Shown piece by piece: positions 52,201-60,171 of a stretch of DNA of 64,000 bases (positions are counted from its first letter, which is position 1; each line of letters opens with the position of its first letter). This stretch comes from JADJYF01 sp965278995 (GTDB lineage Bacteria; Pseudomonadota; Gammaproteobacteria; Ga0077536): positions 1,426,001 to 1,490,000 of the forward strand of contig OZ257136.1 of assembly GCA_965278995.1 (NCBI GenBank). The letters run 5' to 3'. A program made the position numbers and the translations under genes. Under the pieces are notes generated by a model, which was given only the letters and a program-made list of their open reading frames with translations, was not told where the DNA came from and did not search any database.

Positions 52201-52969
52201 GTTGTTTGCCGACGCCCGACGCATGCTGCGCGAACTCGTCGAAGGTGGCCGTCTGCAGGCGCGTGGCGTTATCGGGTTGTTCCCGGCCAACCGGATCAAC
52301 GACGAGGATATCGCGCTGTTCGAAGACGAGACCCGCCAGCAGCCGCTGGCCGTCGTGCACAGTCTGCGCCAACAGAATCGGAAACCGAGCGGGCAACCGA
52401 ATTTCGCACTGGCGGATTTTCTTGCCCCCGATGAGTCGCACGTGGCCGACTACATGGGCGCGTTCGCTGTCACTGCCGGCATCGGGCTCGAAGCGATCGT
52501 CGCGGCCTATGAGGCGGAACTCGACGACTATTCCTCGATCATGGCCAAAGCGCTCGCTGACCGCCTGGCGGAAGCGTTCGCCGAGCATCTGCACCAGCGC
52601 GTACGCAAGGAATTCTGGGGCTATGCCGGCGACGAGCGTCTGGCGAGCGAGGACCTCATCGCCGAACAGTATCGCGGCATCCGCCCTGCACCCGGCTATC
52701 CGGCTTGCCCGGATCACACCGAGAAGCAACTGCTGTGGGAGCTGCTCGATGTCGCCACCCATACCGGCATCCAGTTGACCGACAGTTACGCCATGTCGCC
52801 GGCAGCCTCGGTGTGTGGCTGGTATTTCTCGCATCCTGCCGCGCGCTATTTCGGTGTCGGCAAGATCGGGCGCGATCAGGTTGCGGATTATGCCGAACGC
52901 AAAGGCATGAGCCTGCCCGAGACCGAGAGATGGCTGAGCCCGATACTGAGCTACGATCCCGACGAATGA
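49274..52969 (+). CDS. metH: cobalamin-dependent methionine synthase
   Basis: A 1231-residue four-module enzyme (E. coli 1227). The homocysteine module has GAMGTMIQKHRL and zinc cysteines in GLNCALGAKD and VGGCCGTTPEH. The folate module has NVGERTNVTGSPKFSRLI, and the B12 module carries GDVHDIGKNIVGVVLQ near residue 755. The C-terminal activation domain has YFSHPAARYFGVGKIG. The ATG at 49274 is the start of the conserved domain. The 82-bp upstream gap is too short for a cobalamin riboswitch and shows none. The stop overlaps asnS by 4 bp. Confidence 0.97.
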   Translation: MAESTLNALLGRKILVLDGAMGTMIQKHRLDEEHFRGERFAAHARDLKGNNDLLTLTQPKLIKGIHRAFLNVGADIIETNTFNSTTISQSDYGLEACARELNYAAARLAHEAIVEYRAETPACGPRFVAGVIGPTNRTASVSPDVNDPGFRNIHFDILRESYYEATAGLLDGGADLILIETIFDTLNAKAAIFAVRECMDARGVDLPLMISGTITDRSGRTLTGQTTEAFWNSVRHARPVAIGLNCALGAKDLRPYIEELARVADTHVSVHPNAGLPNAFGEYDESADYMAGIIGDFAASGLVNIVGGCCGTTPEHIRAIAAAVADLPPRRLPEVTRHCRLSGLEPLNITRDIGFINVGERTNVTGSPKFSRLIKDGDLDAAVEVARQQVESGAQIIDINMDEGMLDSVELMRRYLNLIASDPDISRVPVMIDSSKWDVIEAGLKCLQGKGIVNSISLKEGEERFIEQARLVQRYGAAVVVMAFDEQGQADSAARKFAICERSYRLLIGVCGFAPEDIIFDPNVLTVATGIAEHNDYARAFFEATKQIKQKLPFAMVSGGLSNVSFSFRGNNPVREAMHSAFLYHGIRAGLDMAIVNAGQLGIYREIDEMLLKHIEDVLFNTDENATDRLIDLARTVTGEGQVQERDLAWRNASVEDRLSHALVRGIADFVVEDTEEARLKYPQPLHVIEGPLMAGMSVVGDLFGAGKMFLPQVVKSARVMKKAVAHLIPFIEEQKAASGDTRAVARIVLATVKGDVHDIGKNIVGVVLQCNNFEVIDLGVMVPMKDILDTAARERADIIGLSGLITPSLEEMVLVAREMEKRQLDVPLLIGGATTSRTHTAVKVAPAYRGGPTVHVKDASRAVGVVTSLLSRELRAGYVAKVADEYATVRQRHADRQSTTQLVALSEARANRLPTDWSRYETPRPVRPGVHVFDNYPLADLVPFIDWTPFFMTWELAGKYPRILDDEVVGEQARQLFADARRMLRELVEGGRLQARGVIGLFPANRINDEDIALFEDETRQQPLAVVHSLRQQNRKPSGQPNFALADFLAPDESHVADYMGAFAVTAGIGLEAIVAAYEAELDDYSSIMAKALADRLAEAFAEHLHQRVRKEFWGYAGDERLASEDLIAEQYRGIRPAPGYPACPDHTEKQLLWELLDVATHTGIQLTDSYAMSPAASVCGWYFSHPAARYFGVGKIGRDQVADYAERKGMSLPETERWLSPILSYDPDE

Positions 52970-54363
52970 ACAGGGCAGTATCTCCATTCGCCGGGCGCGT
53001 GCCATGCGCTGATCTGCTCGCCTCGCCCACGGCACTGGACACAGTGCTGGTTGCCGGCTGGGTACGCACCAAGCGCGAGTCCAAAGAGTTCGCCTTTCTC
53101 GAAGTGAACGACGGCAGCGGGCTGGCCAACCTGCAAATCTTTGTCGATACGTCCAGTCCTGGCTACGAGCTGCTTGGCAGCATTGGTACCGGCACTGCCG
53201 TCAGCGTCCGCGGCGCGCTCATCGAATCGCCGGGTAAAGGTCAGCGCTGGGAGCTCAAAGCCAGTGAACTCGTCATCGTCGGCCATTGCGACGAGGATTT
53301 TCCGCTGCAGAAAAAGCGTCATTCCGACGAGTTCCTACGCGGCATCGCGCACCTTCGTGCACGCACCAACAAATTCGGAGCCGTCGCCCGTATCCGGTCT
53401 CGCCTGGCTTACGCTGTGCACCAGTTCTTTCAGGAGCGCGGCTTTCATTACGTACATACGCCGATCATCACCGGTTCGGACTGCGAAGGTGCCGGCGAGA
53501 TGTTCCGCGTCACCACGCTCGACCCTTATGCCGGTGAGCGGCGCGGCACGCCCGACGATGATTTCTTCGGGCGTGAGGCGCATCTGACTGTTTCCGGGCA
53601 GCTCTCGGTCGAGACCTACTGCCTGGCGCTGAGCAAAGTCTATACATTCGGCCCGACTTTTCGATCTGAAAATTCGAACACCAGCCGGCACATGGCCGAG
53701 TTCTGGATGATCGAACCGGAAATCGCGTTTGCCGATATTCACGACGACATGCAGCTGGCCGAGGATATGCTGCGTTACCTGTTACGTTTCGCCCGCACCG
53801 ATTGCGCGCTTGATCTCGATCTGTTCGCCCGCCATGTCGATACCACGCTCACTGCCAGACTCGATCAGATCGAGCACAGCAAGTTCATCCGTCTGCCGTA
53901 TTCCGAGGCCATCGAGATCCTGCAGGGAGCCTCCAAGCGCTTCGAGTTCGCGCCGGTGTGGGGCGCCGATCTGCAATCGGAACACGAACGCTACCTCACT
54001 GAAGTGCATTTCAACGGCCCTGTATTCGTTTACGACTGGCCGCGCGAAATCAAGGCGTTTTACATGCGTGGCAACGATGACGGGCGAACGGTCGCCGCGA
54101 TGGACCTGCTGGTACCGCATATCGGCGAACTGGTCGGTGGCAGCGCGCGCGAAGAGCGCCTCGACCGACTGCAGGCGCGACTGGCGGAGATGAAGCTTGA
54201 AGCAGCGGACTACTGGTGGTATCTCGATACACGACGCTACGGTAGCGTGCCACATGCCGGTTTCGGTCTCGGCTTTGAACGCTTCCTGATGCTGGTCACG
54301 GGCGTGACGAATATTCGCGACGTCATCCCGTTCCCGCGCACGCCGCGCAATCTGGAGTTCTGA
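52966..54363 (+). CDS. asnS: asparaginyl-tRNA synthetase
   Basis: A 465-residue class IIb synthetase. An N-terminal OB fold (VLVAGWVRTKRESKEFAFLEVNDGS) is followed by the catalytic domain with LTVSGQLSVETYCLALSKVY, FGPTFRSENSNTSRHMAEFWM (motif 2) and GFGLGFERFLMLVTG (motif 3). The ATG overlaps the metH stop. The coupling of metH and asnS is not a familiar arrangement. Confidence 0.96.
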   Translation: MNRAVSPFAGRVPCADLLASPTALDTVLVAGWVRTKRESKEFAFLEVNDGSGLANLQIFVDTSSPGYELLGSIGTGTAVSVRGALIESPGKGQRWELKASELVIVGHCDEDFPLQKKRHSDEFLRGIAHLRARTNKFGAVARIRSRLAYAVHQFFQERGFHYVHTPIITGSDCEGAGEMFRVTTLDPYAGERRGTPDDDFFGREAHLTVSGQLSVETYCLALSKVYTFGPTFRSENSNTSRHMAEFWMIEPEIAFADIHDDMQLAEDMLRYLLRFARTDCALDLDLFARHVDTTLTARLDQIEHSKFIRLPYSEAIEILQGASKRFEFAPVWGADLQSEHERYLTEVHFNGPVFVYDWPREIKAFYMRGNDDGRTVAAMDLLVPHIGELVGGSAREERLDRLQARLAEMKLEAADYWWYLDTRRYGSVPHAGFGLGFERFLMLVTGVTNIRDVIPFPRTPRNLEF

Positions 54364-54377
54364 CGAGGGAGAACGAG

Positions 54378-56072
54378 ATGACGACGAGTAAGCCCAGCTA
54401 TGTCTGCGGCACCAGTGAGCTGCCGTTGCTGTTCCAGACCGTCGGCCAGGCGCTGGACCTCGCCGCCGAGAGACATGCCGAGCGCGATGCGCTGATCGTG
54501 TGTCATCAGAACGTGCGCATGAACTACCGCGAACTGCAGGCAGCAGTCGATGCGCTGGCGGCCGGACTATTGACGCTCGGGCTCGAGCCTGGCGATCGTA
54601 TTGGCATCTGGTCACCGAATCGCGCCGAGTGGGTGCTGACCCAGTTCGCCACGGCCAAGGCCGGCTTGATCCTGGTCAATATCAATCCGGCCTACCGCCT
54701 TGCCGAGCTCGATTACGCGCTGAATCAGGTCGGCTGCAAGGCGCTGGTCACTGCCGAATCGTTCAAGAGCAGCGATTACGTCGGCATGCTGCGCGAACTC
54801 GCACCGGAGCTGGCCGCGAGTCAGCCTGGTCAGCTCGCGGCGCAGCGCCTGCCGCATTTGCGCAGTATCGTCTGCATGGGCGAAACAGCGCAGCCGGGCA
54901 TGTTCTGCTTTAGCGATATCGCGGCAGCCGGCGGCGACGCCGAGCGTGCGCGGCTGGCCACGATTGCACCGACGCTGGATCCCGACGACTGCATCAACAT
55001 CCAGTTCACGAGCGGCACGACCGGCATGCCGAAAGGTGCGACGCTGACCCACTTCAATGTTCTCAATAACGGCTATTTCGTCGGCCAGGCCATGCGTTTC
55101 TCCGAACACGATCGGTTATGCATTCCAGTGCCGCTCTATCATTGTTTCGGCATGGTGATGAGCGTGTTGACCTGCGTCACGCACGGCGCAGCGATGATCT
55201 TTCCTGGTGAAGGATTCGATGCCGGCGATGTGCTTCGTGCCGTCGCTGCAGAGCGTTGCACCGCTCTGCACGGCGTGCCGACGATGTTCATCGCCGAACT
55301 CGATCATGCCGATTTTGCGGTGACTGATTTGTCGCAGCTTCGTACTGGCATCATGGCCGGGGCGCCCTGCCCTATCGAAGTCATGAAACGCGTGCGCCAG
55401 GACATGCACATGGACCAGGTCACGATTGCTTACGGCATGACCGAGACGAGTCCGGTGAGTTTCCAGAGCAGCACCGACGATCCGGTCGAAAAGCGGGTCT
55501 CGACTGTCGGCCGCATCCTGCCCCATGTGCAGGTGAAGATAATCGACGCCGATGGCCGTATCGTCGCGCGCGGCGAGCGCGGTGAATTATGTACGCGCGG
55601 CTACAGCGTGATGCGCGGCTACTGGAATGAACCGCAGAAGACGGCCGATTCAATCGACACCGGCGGCTGGATGCACACCGGGGACCTGGCAACGCTCGAC
55701 GACGAGGGCTACTGCAAGATAGTCGGGCGCGTGAAAGACATGATCATTCGAGGCGGTGAGAACGTCTATCCGCGCGAGATCGAGGAATATCTTTTTCGTC
55801 ATCCTAAAATTCAGGAAGTTGCCGTCTTCGGCGTGCCGGATGCGCGCTTCGGCGAAGCCGTCGCGGCCTGGGTTCGTCTGCGCGATGGCGAGGTCGCCAG
55901 CGAAGAAGACATCCGCGCGTTCTGTCGCGGGCAGATTGCCCACTACAAGGTGCCGGCTTATATTCAGTTCGTCACCGAGTTCCCCATGACCGTCACCGGC
56001 AAGATTCAGAAATTCGTGATGCGTGACGAAATGGCTGCGGCGCTCGGCTTGAGTGAAGTACAAACGGCCTGA
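54378..56072 (+). CDS. AMP-binding acyl-CoA ligase
   Basis: A 564-residue ANL-superfamily enzyme. The P-loop is IQFTSGTTGMPKGATLTH, A5 is YGMTETSPVSFQS, the hinge is MIIRGGENVYPREIEEY and the catalytic lysine is in TVTGKIQKFVMRD. It resembles FadD-like medium- to long-chain acyl-CoA synthetases; chain length cannot be read. GAGGGAGAACG precedes the ATG, 14 bp after asnS. It converges on virJ. Confidence 0.9.
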   Translation: MTTSKPSYVCGTSELPLLFQTVGQALDLAAERHAERDALIVCHQNVRMNYRELQAAVDALAAGLLTLGLEPGDRIGIWSPNRAEWVLTQFATAKAGLILVNINPAYRLAELDYALNQVGCKALVTAESFKSSDYVGMLRELAPELAASQPGQLAAQRLPHLRSIVCMGETAQPGMFCFSDIAAAGGDAERARLATIAPTLDPDDCINIQFTSGTTGMPKGATLTHFNVLNNGYFVGQAMRFSEHDRLCIPVPLYHCFGMVMSVLTCVTHGAAMIFPGEGFDAGDVLRAVAAERCTALHGVPTMFIAELDHADFAVTDLSQLRTGIMAGAPCPIEVMKRVRQDMHMDQVTIAYGMTETSPVSFQSSTDDPVEKRVSTVGRILPHVQVKIIDADGRIVARGERGELCTRGYSVMRGYWNEPQKTADSIDTGGWMHTGDLATLDDEGYCKIVGRVKDMIIRGGENVYPREIEEYLFRHPKIQEVAVFGVPDARFGEAVAAWVRLRDGEVASEEDIRAFCRGQIAHYKVPAYIQFVTEFPMTVTGKIQKFVMRDEMAAALGLSEVQTA

Positions 56073-56096
56073 GAGCCCCTCTGCTGCCGGTTGCCG

Positions 56097-57515
56097 TCAC
56101 TTCGATAATGGGATTTGCGCGAGGATCGATCCCGCGAGGCTGGCGAAATCGCCGTCGAAATGATGCCCGCCCGGCAGCGCCAGCAGGCGGGTATGTGCTG
56201 CCGGCACACTCGGGCACACCGCCTCGTCGTCGTCATTGCCGTAAATACATGACGTGGTCGCCGACGCAAGCTTGCTGATCTCGGGCAGCACCGGACGCCC
56301 GTCGGCGCGACTGCCGAGCCACTGGCCGACGTGGAATTCGAACGCAGCCAGTTTGCCGGGGCCGATCAGCACGGTTTGCGCGAGCAGCCTGCGGGCATCG
56401 TCAGGCAATCGATTGACGGCAAATGGCAGCACGTCGGCGCCTTGCGAATAGCCGATCAGAATCACCCGCGATTGATGCCAGCGCGCGGCGTAGTGACGCA
56501 TGATGCGGGCGAGGTCATCAGCGACGCCCTGCGGAGTCCGCGCAGTCCAGAAATAGCGCAGCGAATCGAGGCCAACTACCGCGAGGCCGTGCGCTGCCAG
56601 TGCCGTTGCGACGTCTTTGTCGAGACCTGCCCAACCACCGTCGCCGGACAGCATTAGTGCAAACGTATCGCCACCCCCGATTGCGGGAATTTCCTCCAGC
56701 GGCAAGCCCTCCAAAGACGGTGGCGCAGTGGTTGCGGTCGTTGGCTTCGCCGGCCCGAGCGCCTGCCAGGCGGCTACTACCGTCGCATTTGCGGCACCCT
56801 TCGCGCCACTGTTCATCGGTTCTGGAGGGCGATTTCCGGAGGTCACCGCAGCAATGAATTGGCGGCTTGCCGATGGGGTGCAAGCGGCCTCGTCGCTGCC
56901 CGGCACAGTGATCCATGTTTGCTTCAGCGCAGCGCTCGGGAGCAGGTCGACACCGTGGCCATCGGCGCGCGGCGTCGACCGCAGACTGCCGTCGTCGCAA
57001 AGCGGTCTGGTGAGCGACAGGGTCGGGCAGAAGCCAAAGGAAACGCCGCCGTCAAACGTACCGGCCGGGGCCTGCGCGAGCAGCGCATAGACCAGGCTGG
57101 CACCATCGGCGTTACCGAGCAGACGGGGCGTGAAATACGTCGGCAGCCGCGCGTAAGCCTGGACAAAGCGGGCGAGATTCTCGACATCGCCGTCAAGCTC
57201 GATACAGTCGCCCTGGTCAGTCAGCAACGTCTGGTTCAGGCGCCGCAGATCGATACCCGCCACCAGAGCACCGTGCTCCGCCAGCAGACGAGCGGTGCCG
57301 CTGAGGGTTTCATTCCAGCCAGCAGCGCTGGAGAACAGCATGATGAAGTCGACTATCTCACCTGCCGGCCTGAACAGCTGGACGTCCTCGAAGCGACCAT
57401 GGCTGATGCGCTCGTCGGCGTTCGACGCGCCCGGCAACAGACTGCCGAGCACGACGAATACAGCAATCCTGATGACAGTCGGACCACGCGGCCAGCGCTT
57501 GGCCGTAGATTTCAT
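56097..57515 (-). CDS. VirJ/AcvB family periplasmic hydrolase
   Basis: A 472-residue exported protein (signal peptide IAVFVVLGSLLPGASNA). The C-terminal half is the VirJ alpha/beta hydrolase: LSGDGGWAGLDKDVATALA, GLDSLRYFWTARTPQGVADDL, nucleophile in LIGYSQGADVLPF and a late GGHHFDGD. The N-terminal half is a second, degenerate hydrolase-like domain, as in AcvB. AcvB of Agrobacterium hydrolyses lysyl-phosphatidylglycerol, and the adjacent upstream mprF supports that role here. It starts 8 bp after the mprF stop. Confidence 0.85.
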   Translation of the reverse strand: MKSTAKRWPRGPTVIRIAVFVVLGSLLPGASNADERISHGRFEDVQLFRPAGEIVDFIMLFSSAAGWNETLSGTARLLAEHGALVAGIDLRRLNQTLLTDQGDCIELDGDVENLARFVQAYARLPTYFTPRLLGNADGASLVYALLAQAPAGTFDGGVSFGFCPTLSLTRPLCDDGSLRSTPRADGHGVDLLPSAALKQTWITVPGSDEAACTPSASRQFIAAVTSGNRPPEPMNSGAKGAANATVVAAWQALGPAKPTTATTAPPSLEGLPLEEIPAIGGGDTFALMLSGDGGWAGLDKDVATALAAHGLAVVGLDSLRYFWTARTPQGVADDLARIMRHYAARWHQSRVILIGYSQGADVLPFAVNRLPDDARRLLAQTVLIGPGKLAAFEFHVGQWLGSRADGRPVLPEISKLASATTSCIYGNDDDEAVCPSVPAAHTRLLALPGGHHFDGDFASLAGSILAQIPLSK

Positions 57516-57523
57516 CCAGCGCT

Positions 57524-60127
57524 TCAACGGGCAATCACGCCTTTCCATCCGCCGGCGATCAGCGCCGCAATATCGGTCAGTACGAGCAGCGGTGCGGTAC
57601 CGCCCGGTGACGCGAGATAGCGCGCCTCCCATGTCGGATCGAATTTTTCCTTGAAACCGCGCAGGCCCTGGAAGTTGTAGAAATGCTCGCCATGCGCAAA
57701 CAGCAGGCGCCCGAGACGATGCCAGTTCGGCGCCAGCGGATGCTCCTCCATGCCGGATAGCGGCGCCATGCCGAGACCGAAACGCTGATAACCCTGGGTC
57801 TGGCAGTGGCCAATCAGTTTGGCGAACAGAAAATCCATGGTACCGCGCGGTGCATCCGGCAGATGGCGCATCAGATCGACGCTTGCCTCGACCATCCGCG
57901 CAGTGCTCATGACCGTGGCAAACGCGACCAACCGCCCGCCGCCGTAGACCAGTGCGACCGGTAGACGACAGATGTAGGCCTCGTCGAAGACGCCGAGCGA
58001 GAAGCCTTTTTCTGCCGCGTTATGTTCCGCCAGCCAGGCGTCAGAGATCACCCGCAGCTCGCTCAGAATGTCAGGTACACCTGCTGCCGGGATCACCTCG
58101 AAGCGCAAACCTTCGCGTTCCGCGCGATTGACGCCGTGCCGAAGATTGGCGCGCGCTTTTCCCGCCAGAGTGAAATCCGCCAACGGGAGATAGGCATCTT
58201 CGCCGAGCTTGAACACGCGCAGACCGGTATCGAGATAATGAGCCAGATGCTCTGGCCGCACCTGGTAGAACGAGGCGCGCCCACCGGATTCACGCGCACG
58301 CTCAATGAATCGCCAGATCAGTTCCGGCCACTCCGCTTGCGGACCGACCGGATCGAACAGGCTGATCCACGAGCGACCATGCCGGCCGAACATGACGAAC
58401 GCACTTCCGGCTGCGGAAAAGAGCAGGTGCTTGTCGCCCATCAGGGCGAGACACGCCTGCGCCGCCTCCTGTGAACTGACAATATCCGCCACGCGCGAGA
58501 GCGCAGCGTCATCGGGTAATGACAGCCGTTCAATGCGTGGCCGCAGCATGTGGCGAAACGCCAGCAGCAGAGTCAGTAGTGCGACCGCAACGAGCGCACG
58601 CAGCGAACGCGGTGCGTTGCCATCGAATTCGAACTGCCACCACAACTCGTGGCCATAAGCGACGTCGCGATAGACGAAAACCAGCATGCCGGTGAGTGCC
58701 ACCAGGATGCCGAGCACCGCCAGCAGCCAGCCCCCTGTAAACGGCTCGGCCAGCAAGGCCGCTTTTCGCGTGAACTGTCGGCGCGATACGGCCAATGCCA
58801 CCACCAGCACAGCCAGCATCGTTGCCTCGGTCAGCGCGATACCTTTTGGAAAGGCCATCACAAAACTCAAGACGGCGAGCACAATACCCGCCCACCACGC
58901 CGCATCCAGCCGCCCGACCATGCCACGCGCCACCAGCAGCAACGCCAATCCGGCGATACTTCCAATGAAATGCGAGGCCTCGACCAGCGGCAGCGGTACG
59001 TGCAATGCCAGCAGCTCAGTTGCTTCATCCGACGTCGGCGTCACACCCGAAATCAGCAGGACCACGCCGACGATCAGCGTATAGCCAGCCAGCAGCATCG
59101 GCGACAGGCTCGCTGCAGCCCGTTGCATCGGTGCAGCGGCGCCGTGGCGCAGCTCATTGAACAGCAGCAACCCCAGCGCGAGCGCGAGTGGCAGAACGTA
59201 ATAGAGCAGACGATAAAGGACCAGTGCCCCAGCCAGCTGTTCGGCCGGCACGTGGCCACCGAGAGCGGCCAGCATGACCGCCTCAAAAACCCCGACGCCG
59301 CCGGGGACGTGACTGATGACGCCGAGCGTGGTGGCCATGGCATAGACGGCGATGAACACCGGGAACTCGACTGACCCCGATGGCAACAGGATCCACAGAA
59401 CCGCCGCTGATGCCGCGATATCGAGCGCCGAAATCAACAACTGCTGCACAGCCAGCGCGAAACTCGGCAGTGCAACCGCATAGCCGAAAATGCGATAGCG
59501 GCGGGACTGCCAGCAGTGCAGCAGAACGACAGCGGCAGCGACGACGATCAACCCCGCCATCGCGCGCAGCAGCCATGGCTGCATATGCACGGTCGAAGCG
59601 ACCGCAGGTGCGCCCCATAACAGCGCCAGTGCGCCGACCACAGTGATCCCGAAACCGAAAGCAATGGCATTGAAAGCGATCGCCCGCGATACCGTACCTG
59701 CTTCGAGTCCGGCAGCACTGTACATCCGCATCCGTACCGAGCCGCCGGTCAGTACGCCAACGCCCATCGTATTGCCGAGTGCATAGGCGATGAACGAGGC
59801 TTGCGCGACGACGCGATACGGTACTTTGACGTTCAGATAACGCAGCGCTGACCAGTCATACCCGGTCAGTGCCACATAGCTCAGCAACATGGCCGCAATG
59901 GCGAGGATATGTTGCGTCGAACTGGTGCCGTGGATGGCGACGACAACCTGCCCGAAATCGAGCTCACGCGTCAGTGCGCGCAACGCCTCGAACAGCAGCA
60001 GGCCGATGATCGCGACGACGGCGCCGATCAGCCAATGTCGTCGCGCATACAGATGCGCGAGCCATCGATTGTGCTTCTCGATGTCGCTGCTGTTCGGAAG
60101 CGCCGACGCCACTGGCGGTTCGCTCAA
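57524..60127 (-). CDS. mprF: phosphatidylglycerol lysyltransferase/flippase MprF
   Basis: An 867-residue protein with an N-terminal multi-helix flippase domain (about 30-560, including GNTMGVGVLTGGSVRMRMYSAAG) and a C-terminal GNAT-like aminoacyl-transferase domain (DUF2156; KHLLFSAAGSAFVMFGRHG, ANLRHGVNRAEREGL, RGTMDFLFAKLI, GLRGFKEKFDP). It transfers lysine or another amino acid from tRNA to phosphatidylglycerol and moves it to the outer leaflet, lowering surface charge. It starts with TTG at 60127. The amino acid used cannot be told from sequence. Confidence 0.93.
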   Translation of the reverse strand: MSEPPVASALPNSSDIEKHNRWLAHLYARRHWLIGAVVAIIGLLLFEALRALTRELDFGQVVVAIHGTSSTQHILAIAAMLLSYVALTGYDWSALRYLNVKVPYRVVAQASFIAYALGNTMGVGVLTGGSVRMRMYSAAGLEAGTVSRAIAFNAIAFGFGITVVGALALLWGAPAVASTVHMQPWLLRAMAGLIVVAAAVVLLHCWQSRRYRIFGYAVALPSFALAVQQLLISALDIAASAAVLWILLPSGSVEFPVFIAVYAMATTLGVISHVPGGVGVFEAVMLAALGGHVPAEQLAGALVLYRLLYYVLPLALALGLLLFNELRHGAAAPMQRAAASLSPMLLAGYTLIVGVVLLISGVTPTSDEATELLALHVPLPLVEASHFIGSIAGLALLLVARGMVGRLDAAWWAGIVLAVLSFVMAFPKGIALTEATMLAVLVVALAVSRRQFTRKAALLAEPFTGGWLLAVLGILVALTGMLVFVYRDVAYGHELWWQFEFDGNAPRSLRALVAVALLTLLLAFRHMLRPRIERLSLPDDAALSRVADIVSSQEAAQACLALMGDKHLLFSAAGSAFVMFGRHGRSWISLFDPVGPQAEWPELIWRFIERARESGGRASFYQVRPEHLAHYLDTGLRVFKLGEDAYLPLADFTLAGKARANLRHGVNRAEREGLRFEVIPAAGVPDILSELRVISDAWLAEHNAAEKGFSLGVFDEAYICRLPVALVYGGGRLVAFATVMSTARMVEASVDLMRHLPDAPRGTMDFLFAKLIGHCQTQGYQRFGLGMAPLSGMEEHPLAPNWHRLGRLLFAHGEHFYNFQGLRGFKEKFDPTWEARYLASPGGTAPLLVLTDIAALIAGGWKGVIAR

Positions 60128-60171
60128 GGCAAATCGCCTGCCTGCAGATGGCAGTCAACCACAGGCGCCGC

